A stretch of 64,000 nucleotides of DNA, taken from the NCBI RefSeq assembly GCF_014109825.1, contig NZ_CP059576.1, positions 1,321,001 to 1,385,000 on the forward strand, written 5' to 3'. Made by a program: the position numbers and the translations under genes. The stretch is from Legionella sp. PC997 (GTDB taxonomy: Bacteria; Pseudomonadota; Gammaproteobacteria; Legionellales; Legionellaceae). The notes beneath the pieces were generated by a model. It had not been told where the DNA came from and ran no database searches. It saw only the letters and a list, made by a program, of their open reading frames with translations. The stretch's first letter is position 1, and the number at the start of each line of letters is the position of its first letter. Shown here piece after piece: positions 1 to 8,828 of this stretch.

Positions 1-1593
1 TTAAAAAGAAATCAACGGATAAAAAGTACTTACCTCCTAGTATTAAAAGAAGCAGAATCCAAAAAAGATTTACATGGAATGATTCGTGTTTTAAAAGAAA
101 TGAAACATGAATTCCAAAACAAGGAGGATAAAGTTTGGACTCCTGCTCAGCTAGGAACTATCTATAACGCTTCGCTGGAATTTATTAAATTCAAATTAGG
201 CGAGGAGTTAGTCCAAAATCAAAATAAAGAGCAAAATTTATTACATTTTATAGACATTTATGTTAAAGCAATCCCTCTGTTAAATGATATTCAGAATCAA
301 GTATTATCTGCCGTATCAAATTACATAAATACAACACCACTCACAGAAAACGAAAGTAAATGGTTTATGATGCTACGGACTGTTCTTGGAGGAGGTACGT
401 TGGGAGATGAATCCCTGGATGAGGAGAGCGTAGCTATTTTCAAAAAGGTTATGGATATTTTAACCCAAAAAATAGTTTCCAATTATGATGATAAAATAGA
501 TACAGCAATTAGGCCTACCGTTACCCCATTTAAAAAATATTATAATCAGGATGATTTTATTGAAAAACAAAGACGAGATGTCCACTATGGGTCACTTAAT
601 CGGGCTCGTCTTAGATTTTCAGGGCTTTGTGAATTAATTTGTAATTATATTATTAAAGAAGATCTCTTGGGATTTTCTGCTCAAAACGAATCCTTAGATT
701 CTTTTGATTTAAACAGACTTCTTCCTCAAAATTTAAATGATATTCATTTGTTGGCAGGGCTGTATCAGTTAAATAATGACTGGGTGATTGGAAGCCATAT
801 TTTGGATACCAGTAGTTCTGCTGAAAAATTTGCCGCATATTTTTTGAATAAATACCCTTACTCCCTATTCACGTTCTCAGAAGTAAGTCCAGATAAAAAA
901 CAAGTGGATGCTGCATTGCTCTCCAATAAATTAGCTGAACTGAAGGTGGGAACCTATATAAAATTTAAGGTTTTTTCTAAATCTTTTGGTAAAATGGAAG
1001 GACATTCCATGTTAATCAAAAAGAACCATGATGATACCTATTCCTTTTTTGATCCCAATAAAGGAGAACAACTTCAATTATCTTCTCTTGAGCTTTGCGA
1101 CAAATTAAACAAATCAATGAAACTATATGATGGTACTCATATGGCCTTTCTTGATGGGATTAAATACATTAAAAGTTTAAGACCAGTGTCCTCCAATCCT
1201 TCTTTATCACGAACCCATTTGGACATAATGAAGATAGATCCTCTGGACCGACGCAAAAATATTGATATTATTTACAATATATTATCCAGTTCCTTATTTT
1301 ACAATGAGGAGAAAAACTCTCCTCGCTATATCAATGAATTAAAGAATATTCTTACACGAATTGATTATAATAACGAATCAAATATTGTAAAAAATCTAAT
1401 TGAAATTAAGAAAATATCGAAAATGGAACCTGATGCTGATGAAAACACCCATGTTCAAGGATTGAGAGACATATTGAATAGTCCTACATCAAACACGTTT
1501 GCTGCTATACGTGAAAATTTATATCAAGATCCAAACATAAAGGAAATAATGGATGAGCTGCATTCTCCTGAACAAAACCTGGCACAAGGATAA
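1..1593 (+). CDS. Putative YopT/C58-like cysteine protease effector (5' partial)
   Basis: The frame is open to the left edge, so the gene probably starts upstream; the first ATG inside is at 79 and the numbering below uses it (504 residues). Seen: a Cys in GLCELICNYI (C184), a His in EGHSMLI (H309) and an Asp in FFDPNKGE (D325). Established: the YopT/AvrPphB (C58) triad is Cys-His-Asp with the His and Asp 16 residues apart, as here, and similar Cys-His spacing. Inference: a papain-fold protease, perhaps a translocated effector. No signal peptide is visible; the last 130 residues are helical and charged. The N-terminal 170 residues match nothing I recognise. Substrate unknown. Confidence 0.5.
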   Translation, partial: LKRNQRIKSTYLLVLKEAESKKDLHGMIRVLKEMKHEFQNKEDKVWTPAQLGTIYNASLEFIKFKLGEELVQNQNKEQNLLHFIDIYVKAIPLLNDIQNQVLSAVSNYINTTPLTENESKWFMMLRTVLGGGTLGDESLDEESVAIFKKVMDILTQKIVSNYDDKIDTAIRPTVTPFKKYYNQDDFIEKQRRDVHYGSLNRARLRFSGLCELICNYIIKEDLLGFSAQNESLDSFDLNRLLPQNLNDIHLLAGLYQLNNDWVIGSHILDTSSSAEKFAAYFLNKYPYSLFTFSEVSPDKKQVDAALLSNKLAELKVGTYIKFKVFSKSFGKMEGHSMLIKKNHDDTYSFFDPNKGEQLQLSSLELCDKLNKSMKLYDGTHMAFLDGIKYIKSLRPVSSNPSLSRTHLDIMKIDPLDRRKNIDIIYNILSSSLFYNEEKNSPRYINELKNILTRIDYNNESNIVKNLIEIKKISKMEPDADENTHVQGLRDILNSPTSNTFAAIRENLYQDPNIKEIMDELHSPEQNLAQG

Positions 1594-1662
1594 ATTTATC
1601 CAATTTTTCCGCGGAATGACTAGGATCTTAATTTTTCCTTAAATGAGGCTTAAAAAATTTTT

Positions 1663-1902
1663 TTACAAATCCGGGTTAATAATTTTCTTTTCTTTATTTA
1701 GTGGTTCCAACGGGACGAGAAGCCATATAATTACATATGCAAGAAAAGCCGCACCTCCGGCTAAGAAAAATACAATAAATAAAACACGAACCCAAAATGG
1801 ATCGAAGTTAAAATATTCTCCCAAACCGCCACAAACCCCTGCAATAATTTTATTATCTCGTGATCGCCAAAGTTTTTTATAAGGGGGATCCGTTTTATTC
1901 AT
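1663..1902 (-). CDS. PspC domain membrane protein
   Basis: 79 residues. The N-terminal part carries the PspC signature (KKLWRSRDNKIIAGVCGGLG, then EYFNFDPFWVRV), followed by one strongly hydrophobic helix. This is the short, single-domain PspC form found as an envelope-stress-associated inner-membrane protein. In E. coli PspC works with PspA/PspB, but no psp partner lies nearby. The ATG has a good ribosome site (GGAGAGACA before it). Confidence 0.88.
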   Translation of the reverse strand: MNKTDPPYKKLWRSRDNKIIAGVCGGLGEYFNFDPFWVRVLFIVFFLAGGAAFLAYVIIWLLVPLEPLNKEKKIINPDL

Positions 1903-2065
1903 TGTCTCTCCATTTAATTTCAGAAGTCCTCTAAAGAGTATAGAAGATTTTTTTAATAAATTGGTCCCATCAATCTTTCTAAGATTGTTACTGTTGTTTT
2001 TTTACTTCTGAAAAGCTTGATTCAAAGCAAAATTATCTCGAATATTAAGAAAATAACTAGGCCTT

Positions 2066-2776
2066 TTATAAAATATAATATCGCAATCCCACTTGAATCT
2101 GATTACTGTATAATGTATTAAAACTTGTTGGTGTTCCAATTAAACCAATATTAAAAGGACCTCCGGTATCATAATGTCCAGTATTGGAAAATTTACCCAG
2201 ATCCACAAATTGATAATTAAAATCAAGTAACAAACGATCACAGAGAGCATAAGCCAATCCGGCGCCTACCTGCCAAGCGAAGTGATTGACGGTATGACCG
2301 AATTCATTTTGCTGTACGAAAGGCCAATAAATACTATTGGTTGTATTAGAACTCAGGCCAATACCAGCCATTAAATAAGGCATAACTGGTAGGTTTAAAT
2401 CAAAGTCATAATAACCATTAGCCATAACGGTATAATTTCTGAGTTTCGCAGTACCTATTTCAGGTGCATCATCCGTTGCTTGGAATGAAATGGAAGGGCG
2501 ATAAGTAAATGTAACGTCGGTTCTCAATTGCGGCATGAATCGATAACCAATCCCAACACTATAGCCCAGTCTGTCTTCTATATGCGTATCGAGCGCACTG
2601 ATTGGAGTATTTGAAAGATAACTCGCAGTCATTGCCGAAGGGTCATTAAAAAAGTTGTAACCTAAATCACCCCTTATATATAAATTTCTGATAGGTGTAT
2701 TTGTTCCCATGGTCCCTGAATATAAGTTTCCTGCAAAAATAAGACCCGAAATAATATAAATTATATTCTTTTTCAC
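2066..2776 (-). CDS. Outer-membrane beta-barrel protein (OmpA-like/opacity type)
   Basis: 236 residues with an N-terminal signal peptide (MKKNIIYIISGLIFAGNLYSG). The rest alternates polar and aromatic residues as in an eight-strand barrel of the Opacity/Omp25 type, and the chain ends in an aromatic strand (QVGLRYYIL), as outer-membrane proteins do. Motifs such as YSVGIGYRF and WQVGAGLAYAL are typical barrel strands. Translation starts at GTG (2774-2776), preceded by AAGGATA. Legionella carries many paralogues of this kind; no specific function is assigned. Confidence 0.75.
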   Translation of the reverse strand: MKKNIIYIISGLIFAGNLYSGTMGTNTPIRNLYIRGDLGYNFFNDPSAMTASYLSNTPISALDTHIEDRLGYSVGIGYRFMPQLRTDVTFTYRPSISFQATDDAPEIGTAKLRNYTVMANGYYDFDLNLPVMPYLMAGIGLSSNTTNSIYWPFVQQNEFGHTVNHFAWQVGAGLAYALCDRLLLDFNYQFVDLGKFSNTGHYDTGGPFNIGLIGTPTSFNTLYSNQIQVGLRYYIL

Positions 2777-3383
2777 TAATTATCCTTAATTTGTAGATAC
2801 TTACTCATACTATAACGAGATTAATTTAATGATGTAAACTGTCGCTACAAATTAATTGTAATTTTCTTGCTTGGATATCCTTGGAAGTCTATAGAATGAT
2901 GTAATCTGGTTAATCGCATTTGAGGCCGGTTAGATGGTGCACTTTGTTCCTTTTCAAGGGCTTCTAGCAATTTCGGTAGCCGCTCGAGTGTTCTTCTCGT
3001 GCATAATCTTTTTCCAACTTGATATCGCTATAGTTAATCCCCGTTTTTTCGGCTATAACAGTAAATATACGGTTCAGATCTCCGTCGGGTTTTATGGGTT
3101 TTATCCCCTAAATTTATCTTTATTTGTTGCAGAAGCTCCTTAATTTAACCTCTAAAGAAGGAGAAAAACCACACTTAATTCTAGAAGAGAAAAAGGTTCT
3201 AATTACTTCATCCTTTCTTTGCTCCTCGTAGGTAACCCCACAAGTAGATATACGAAATCAGGGGATTAATCGTGTTTCAAAGAAAAAAGTTATCTTAATT
3301 GTTCCTTATCATTGCGTTAAATTCAAAGATAATGTACAAGACGAGTATTTTAAATACAAATAATGATTTTGAGGAAAAATGAT
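2777..3383. other. Gene-free stretch with a possible decayed minus-strand gene
   Basis: No intact gene is supported here. On the minus strand between about 3141 and 2885 three short open segments follow one another in different frames; they contain KELLQQIKINLGDKTHK, then NRIFTVIAEKTGINYSDI, then LERLPKLLEALEKEQ. The residue patterns look protein-like, so this may be a gene broken by frameshifts. I do not recognise the family. The 69-codon plus-strand frame over the same bases looks like a shadow. Confidence 0.3.
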
Positions 3384-4136
3384 ATGTCTTTGTGGGAAGT
3401 TTATGCAGAAGAAGCCCGTGATTTTGATCAAATAGTGAGACAAGGAGTAAAAAAAGCAAAAAATATTTTGTCAATATATCCTCATGATTTTGAAGATGAA
3501 TTATTATATGTGGCTGTGCGATCCCTTCTAAGACAAAATGATATTGATGCCTATACAGAAGTTTCAGAATCTAAATGGAAAGAAATACTTAATGGAAAAA
3601 CTCTTTTTAATGTGATTCTCGCCTTTCATTTGTCGGTATTTGATGAGCAAATCTTTAGACAATCAAATTGGCTTAAAAAAAATGATGTTTTTACAGATGA
3701 AAATAATATCGAGTTACGGCGAAATCTTTTGAGTCAATTGTATGAAATCCGTATTAAAAAATTTGAAGGCCATACCATCGAGGAAGCAATTCGATTTAAG
3801 TTTGGACAAGTTACAGAGTTAAGTGATGTACTCATGAAAACAGATTTAGAATCTCTTAAAGATCACAGTACTCTAAACATTCTCGAAGTCATCTCCAGCA
3901 TACTAAAATACTTTTGTATGAGCATTTTTTTTTCGTTATACCATGATCCCGTCATTTCAAATAAATGCAGCATGGGAAATGCATGCAGCACTCTCTGGTC
4001 TGGAAAATCATTAAATACGGTTCATATGGAGCATTTAAAAGCTAAATCAGAACAATTAGAACATGTACGAAAAATAGTAAGTGACTCTTTAAATATTCAG
4101 CAAGAAGAACAGATTGCAGTAATTTCAATTACATAA
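3384..4136 (+). CDS. Hypothetical protein, possible effector
   Basis: Not recognised. About 250 residues, mostly helical, acidic at the start (MSLWEVYAEEARDFDQIV), with one hydrophobic segment near residues 175-190 and a run of Cys/Met around SNKCSMGNACSTLW. The ATG at 3384 is preferred over the in-frame ATG at 3363 because GAGG lies 9 bases before it and nothing precedes the earlier one. No signal peptide. Isolated, with its own upstream region. Function unknown. Confidence 0.7.
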   Translation: MSLWEVYAEEARDFDQIVRQGVKKAKNILSIYPHDFEDELLYVAVRSLLRQNDIDAYTEVSESKWKEILNGKTLFNVILAFHLSVFDEQIFRQSNWLKKNDVFTDENNIELRRNLLSQLYEIRIKKFEGHTIEEAIRFKFGQVTELSDVLMKTDLESLKDHSTLNILEVISSILKYFCMSIFFSLYHDPVISNKCSMGNACSTLWSGKSLNTVHMEHLKAKSEQLEHVRKIVSDSLNIQQEEQIAVISIT

Positions 4137-4216
4137 TTTATTTTTGCTAGATGATTTTATTGTGTGTAATGTTTGCGCTGGAATCCTGGTTGCAAGCATC
4201 CAGGCTATGCTTGCTA

Positions 4217-4744
4217 TTACATACAATTTGTTAGTAGTCGTTTTACTTTTGCTAAACCTAGGCTTCGCAAATTTGCTATATTGTTCTCTGGTATTGCTTC
4301 AGTGGGACCATAAAAGGCAATTGCTTGATCAAGCATCGTTTCTCTTAATAAATGCAGCATAGGGTAGGGGGAGCGGTTGGTATAATTACTTACGTCATCT
4401 TGAGTAGTTCCATAGAATTGGTATGCGGGGTGAAAAGTTGCTAACTGGTATACCCCCTGGTATCCAGATTGCATTATGGCTTCATTGGCAAGATCAACAA
4501 AGTCTAAATATTCAAGAAATTCACTTAAAAAATGCGGATACAGGAGTAAAGTCGTTCCCGTAGCAGGATTTGCGTTTAAAAGTTCAATTTCCATGAATAA
4601 ATCTTGAAGACCTTCTTCAAAATTTTTAGCTGAACTTACTTCTATCCTTACCCCATTTTTATCCATTTCATGTTTTGCAAAAGGACAGAAGTTGAGTCCG
4701 ATCACCATGGATTGAATCCATTTTATGGTCTGTGAAATATACAT
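4217..4744 (-). CDS. DUF1415 family protein
   Basis: 175 residues. The start (ISQTIKWIQSMVIGLNFCPF, followed by AKHEM) and the later LLLYPHFLSEFLEYLDF and ATFHPAYQFYGT segments match the conserved blocks of the DUF1415 family found in many gammaproteobacteria. The family has no assigned activity; conserved Cys and His residues (NFCPF, FHP) are present. Monocistronic. Starts at ATG, with no strong Shine-Dalgarno sequence. Confidence 0.85.
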   Translation of the reverse strand: MYISQTIKWIQSMVIGLNFCPFAKHEMDKNGVRIEVSSAKNFEEGLQDLFMEIELLNANPATGTTLLLYPHFLSEFLEYLDFVDLANEAIMQSGYQGVYQLATFHPAYQFYGTTQDDVSNYTNRSPYPMLHLLRETMLDQAIAFYGPTEAIPENNIANLRSLGLAKVKRLLTNCM

Positions 4745-5158
4745 TGACTAGCCTGTTATATGGGTTCTAAGTGACCTTTTATCTTGTTGAATTGAAAATG
4801 TAAAGCTTCTTGTTCTATCCGGAATACCTGATCTAATTACTGTATCATTTTTGAAAAGGGGAATAACCTTCAAGTAAACATGAATCAAATGTCATTAGTA
4901 AAGAGTTTTTATAGTTTTGCTGATTACATTTTTCAAGATCCTGGTTAGATATATAGATTCTTTGCGATGTGATCGCCCAAGCATATAAAGCCCACTTACT
5001 TTGGAGCAGCATCCATTTTTATTATACGTAGTCATTACAGATGGCATTTTATGTCTTAGACCCTTTTCGATAACTGCTGGAGCAATATTAGGGGTTCAGC
5101 ACCGATAATTAAAATATAGCCTATAATTTAAACATGTTGTATTAATTTGTATCTTGCC
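4745..5158. promoter_or_regulatory. Intergenic region with -10 element for the kinase-like gene
   Basis: No gene seen. GCCTATAATTTAAA lies at about 5119-5132, some 27 bases before the ATG at 5159; it resembles an extended -10 of the sigma-S type (CTATACTTAA). No clear -35. Confidence 0.35.
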
Positions 5159-6376
5159 ATGAAACTCAAAATTGATCCCACGTTGATTAACAATTCCTCC
5201 CAAGAAGCACAAGCATTAGGTAATTATCTGATTAAGAATGATTTAGCTTTTCTTGAGAAGAAAGGAGAACATAAGATAGGGCCTTCTCTCGAACTAGAAA
5301 TAACTCACAACTTGATTCTTGATCAAGAAAATACCAATTCTAACATTAAAAGGTACTATGTTATTAGTAAAGATTTTCTAGGAAAAGGTGCTTTCAGTAA
5401 GGCTAGGGGGGCTATGGGTTTTATTGATGTTGATATAGCCAGTGGTGAGGTTACCTATACGCCAAGTGAGGACAAGGCTATTAGAGTAAAAAACACCCAG
5501 TATGCCCAAAAGAAAATACTTGATACCGGTGCAGCTCCATATAATCACTCAGAAGCAGTTTCAGCTTATGAGCAAACGAAAAACTTTGACCATATAGGTA
5601 TGCAACCCCCTATTGAGGTAAAAAAATCCCACGCTCAACTCGGTTTATTCTCAAAAAGTTATGCGCTCATGAATAAGTTAAAGGGTAGAGATCTAGATGT
5701 AGAAATTGTCGATTTTATTAGTAATGCTGATCCTGATACTGCAGCAATGGTTAAAAGTGTCTTGCTTCCTATATTGGAAGCATATAAAACACAAATTTCC
5801 GATAAAAATTTTGTTCACAGGGATATTAAACTAGAGAATATACGCGCTTATTTATCCGGGAAGGGGTCTACGATTAATTTTTTAGATGTAGATAGTGCTT
5901 TAAAAGTTGGTGAAAAGGATACGGTTTATGGCAGCCCAGCCTTTTTGCCCCCCGAGCTATTTCAAATAAGCTCTACAAATACTATACCAGTAACTCCAGC
6001 AAGAGACATCTTTCAACTTGGGGTGTTGTTAATAGCGTGTTTAAATCCAAATTTAGATCCTAGCTCTTACTTTCCAGATCAGCTAAATGCACAGAGTGGT
6101 CAGGAGGTTGTTGACTTCGCTCTTGAACAAATACACGAGAATGGATGTTACGATCCAGACAAGATGGGATTTGACTTATTTGAGTACATCCAAGACTCTC
6201 AAATCATTCCTTCATCAGAAGAAACTGATCTACGGAATGAGATAAAAGAAATTTTGAAGGAAATGACCAAAGAGGATCCGACTAAGCGTCCTGACATTGC
6301 TACTGTTATTTCTAAACTTAATGATATATTAATTAGGTTAGAACCACAGCAACAGCAACTAGGTATCGTACCATAG
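5159..6376 (+). CDS. Eukaryotic-like protein kinase, probable Dot/Icm effector
   Basis: 405 residues. Kinase landmarks in order: a glycine loop (DFLGKGAFSKAR), a beta-3 segment reading AIRVK where the usual Lys may be Arg, the catalytic loop VHRDIKLEN (H220-R221-D222), LDVD in place of DFG (Asp kept, Gly changed to Asp), GSPAFLPPELF as the activation-loop end, and RDIFQLGVLL for the F helix. This fits a Ser/Thr kinase fold like the LegK effectors, with substitutions at the metal motif. The TTG at 5147 is a possible earlier start; the ATG is preferred. No transmembrane segment. Target unknown. Confidence 0.75.
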   Translation: MKLKIDPTLINNSSQEAQALGNYLIKNDLAFLEKKGEHKIGPSLELEITHNLILDQENTNSNIKRYYVISKDFLGKGAFSKARGAMGFIDVDIASGEVTYTPSEDKAIRVKNTQYAQKKILDTGAAPYNHSEAVSAYEQTKNFDHIGMQPPIEVKKSHAQLGLFSKSYALMNKLKGRDLDVEIVDFISNADPDTAAMVKSVLLPILEAYKTQISDKNFVHRDIKLENIRAYLSGKGSTINFLDVDSALKVGEKDTVYGSPAFLPPELFQISSTNTIPVTPARDIFQLGVLLIACLNPNLDPSSYFPDQLNAQSGQEVVDFALEQIHENGCYDPDKMGFDLFEYIQDSQIIPSSEETDLRNEIKEILKEMTKEDPTKRPDIATVISKLNDILIRLEPQQQQLGIVP

Positions 6377-6516
6377 AACGCACGGTACAAATATTTATCC
6401 CACCCCATTCTGCTTTCAACGAGCCAAGAGGGATATCCGTGCGGTATTTGCTTTATATTTTTGCGTCACTTCTTAAATGGCAGGTGACTTAGAACCTATG
6501 AGGCGAGGCTTAGTCA

Positions 6517-7485
6517 TTATCTTCTGCTCAAAAAGCTTCTTAAACAACCCGCTATGGAGCCAGGATGTTCTTCTTGGACGGTCTTTGACTGGTTTGCAGT
6601 TGCCTTATATATTCGTTTGTAACTTAAAGCAGCAAAAATACCCAAGAGATTGTTGGCGATGTTGAAAGCTTTTATTAAATCGCTTTCTTTATAGCTTCCC
6701 AACCAGGAAGATACGCAAATATGCTGTAGTACTTGGTATTGAGTGTCGCCCGGCTTCATATTGTGAAAATAAGTTAGATTCCATAAGCAAGTATTAAGCG
6801 AGAAAAATGGATGACCAATAACTGTTTCTCCCCAATCTATAATACTTATCTCTCCTGTGTTTTGTGAACGTAGCATATTATTATCCTGAAAATCGCAATG
6901 ATTGATGGTTTCAGGGATTTTATACTCTGCCAGTTGTTCACATTGTTCTACACAGAACCCATAAGCCTGATTAAGGGCAGTGATTTCTCTGGCAGTTAGG
7001 CCATCAGCAATTAACAGCTCCGTTTCTGTTACAAGCTTGCTATAAAGCAACGGAAATTGATCAAGCTGCCAATTGGGAATACCCAAAGCAACCAACTGAG
7101 GTATATCATTTTCTAGTTTTCTTTGAATCGATACATAATTTCTAATCCCTTGCCTTAATAAGTCAGTATCAACATTGTCCTTTAAAAACAGAGCGCGTAA
7201 AGTGACATCGCCACAAGCTGGTGTCAAAAAGCAATGGTATCGATCATTTTTTGCAATGACTGTTGGGATATGCTGACACTCTTGAGCTTGAAGCAAAGAG
7301 ATGGTGTCGGGTTCAAGATAAAGTTCGGGCGGCGTTTGCTTAAGATAGAAGACGCCTTTTGAGGTGTTTATTTTTTTCACGATGGAATGGGCTGGCTCAA
7401 CTATTTTTTGTATCGCAACCAGTTTGTAATCATGAGCTTCCAGATAATTAACAGCCCATTGGGTAGCTGCATCATTATTTTTCAT
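6517..7485 (-). CDS. Aminoglycoside phosphotransferase-family kinase
   Basis: 322 residues of the APH/choline kinase fold. The catalytic loop reads HCDFQDNN (H196, D198, N203) and the metal site IIDWGE (D217), both intact. Such proteins phosphorylate small molecules (sugars, choline, antibiotics); the substrate cannot be read from sequence. The start is taken at 7485 because its ATG overlaps the stop of the MazG-like gene (ATGA), a sign of translational coupling. It is the last gene of a four-gene minus-strand operon. Confidence 0.82.
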   Translation of the reverse strand: MKNNDAATQWAVNYLEAHDYKLVAIQKIVEPAHSIVKKINTSKGVFYLKQTPPELYLEPDTISLLQAQECQHIPTVIAKNDRYHCFLTPACGDVTLRALFLKDNVDTDLLRQGIRNYVSIQRKLENDIPQLVALGIPNWQLDQFPLLYSKLVTETELLIADGLTAREITALNQAYGFCVEQCEQLAEYKIPETINHCDFQDNNMLRSQNTGEISIIDWGETVIGHPFFSLNTCLWNLTYFHNMKPGDTQYQVLQHICVSSWLGSYKESDLIKAFNIANNLLGIFAALSYKRIYKATANQSKTVQEEHPGSIAGCLRSFLSRR

Positions 7486-8078
7486 GCTTCTTCCAGATAG
7501 CGTGCAACTTGGGCACCACATGTACCACATTCGCCTTCAAGCCTAATTGTCCTACCATCTTCCATGACAACCGGGGATTTAATTCTGCATATGCTCCTGC
7601 ATTGATTACACCAGACATTATTTAATATTATCTCTTTCTGCTTTACTTTTTCCCATAGGTGTAGCGCTTTTGGAGTGCCACGAATACCTGCAGTTTCTGG
7701 AATCGTGGTTCTTTGTTTTGCTAAATCCCAGTAGTGCATTAGCTCCATAACCGATTTGCCTTGGAGATTTTCCAAGCCGTGTTCTTTGGCAATATCCTTC
7801 ATCGCATTTAAACGTTGTTCAAATTTATTCAGGCTGTTTCGCAAAGTGAGCTCGGTATCAAACTTACAATAAGTGCATAAAGAAAATACTGCGTGCAGTA
7901 AATCGCCGATTTCATCCTGCAAAGCAGCTCTTTTGTCTTTTGCCTCCAGATGTTCTTCAATCTCCAGGCACTCGCTTCGAATTTGCGCCATAATTTGGGC
8001 TTTGGTTTCCCATTGCAGGCCAAAAAGAGCGGCTTCTTTTTCTAAATGTTCCAGGTCATCAAAAATGCTTTTATTCAT
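7482..8078 (-). CDS. MazG-like nucleotide pyrophosphohydrolase with C-terminal zinc ribbon
   Basis: 198 residues. Residues 30-70 carry the all-alpha NTP pyrophosphatase signature (SECLEIEEHLEAKD, then LQDEIGDLLHAV) with the Glu/Asp residues that bind magnesium. The C-terminal 45 residues contain CNQC...C (157, 160, 164) and CGTC (184, 187), which could form a zinc ribbon, an addition I do not know from standard MazG. Probable role: hydrolysis of a non-canonical or damaged nucleotide. It overlaps the downstream kinase gene by 4 bases. Confidence 0.78.
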   Translation of the reverse strand: MNKSIFDDLEHLEKEAALFGLQWETKAQIMAQIRSECLEIEEHLEAKDKRAALQDEIGDLLHAVFSLCTYCKFDTELTLRNSLNKFEQRLNAMKDIAKEHGLENLQGKSVMELMHYWDLAKQRTTIPETAGIRGTPKALHLWEKVKQKEIILNNVWCNQCRSICRIKSPVVMEDGRTIRLEGECGTCGAQVARYLEEA

Positions 8079-8140
8079 TCTATTTATTCAACTCAAAGTC
8101 CAATGCAAAATCAATTTATTTTGATAATATCGATCATCAT

Positions 8141-8824
8141 TCATGGCAATAGTCCAATTAAACGCGTAGGTGCCTCAGTTGCTTGCCTTATTTTCAATGG
8201 GAAAGCCATAACAAAACTTCCTTTAGAGGGTAATTGTTCACTATTGGCAATATTTTCCACGATGTATCGTCCTGAACTTAACAAAATGCGATGTACTGGA
8301 TAACCATCATCGGGCCTGTCAGGCGATAATGTGTCTATACCTAAACCCACAATGTCTCGTGACGCCAGCAAGAGGGCAGTTTCAGACGAGACACTGGGAA
8401 AATTATACTGGTTACGATATTGGATGGGATTATCCCAGAAACGTGCCCAGCCGGTTTTTATGATCACAAACGAACCCGGTTGAATTAGGCCATGTTTTTT
8501 TTCAAAATCAGCGATATCTTGTGGAGTGACACTATATAGTTCATGCGATTTTTGGGAGACATCAATGAGAATACAAGGAGCAACTAATCGATCCAGTGGA
8601 ATTTGGTCTATAGACAATCCATCAGGACAGCAATGCGAGGGCGCATCCATATGCGTTCCTATCCCTGCCGGCAGAGTAAGATGTTGCACGCGAAATGAAG
8701 TTTCGCTGGTACAGTCAGCGTAATCCAATACTATTGTTGACGAGAAACCACAGTTTTCCTCCCAAGAAGGGCTGGTTTCATCCAAAGTATGGGTTAATTC
8801 GATGAGTTGATAGGGAAATTTCAT
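8141..8824 (-). CDS. Cyclase/kynurenine formamidase-like metal hydrolase
   Basis: 227 residues of the cyclase family (PF04199). The metal signature GIGTHMDAPSH (H58, D60, H64) is intact, preceded by the conserved opening LIELTHTLDE. Members hydrolyse formylkynurenine or related cyclic amides and bind zinc or manganese. No kynurenine pathway gene lies nearby, so the substrate is open. It starts 4 bases after the GNAT gene ends and belongs to the same operon. Confidence 0.82.
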   Translation of the reverse strand: MKFPYQLIELTHTLDETSPSWEENCGFSSTIVLDYADCTSETSFRVQHLTLPAGIGTHMDAPSHCCPDGLSIDQIPLDRLVAPCILIDVSQKSHELYSVTPQDIADFEKKHGLIQPGSFVIIKTGWARFWDNPIQYRNQYNFPSVSSETALLLASRDIVGLGIDTLSPDRPDDGYPVHRILLSSGRYIVENIANSEQLPSKGSFVMAFPLKIRQATEAPTRLIGLLP

Positions 8825-8828
8825 TGTG

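Noticed and set aside
2934..3143. 69-codon plus-strand frame
   Set aside because: No ribosome site, hydrophobic shadow of the possible decayed minus-strand gene.
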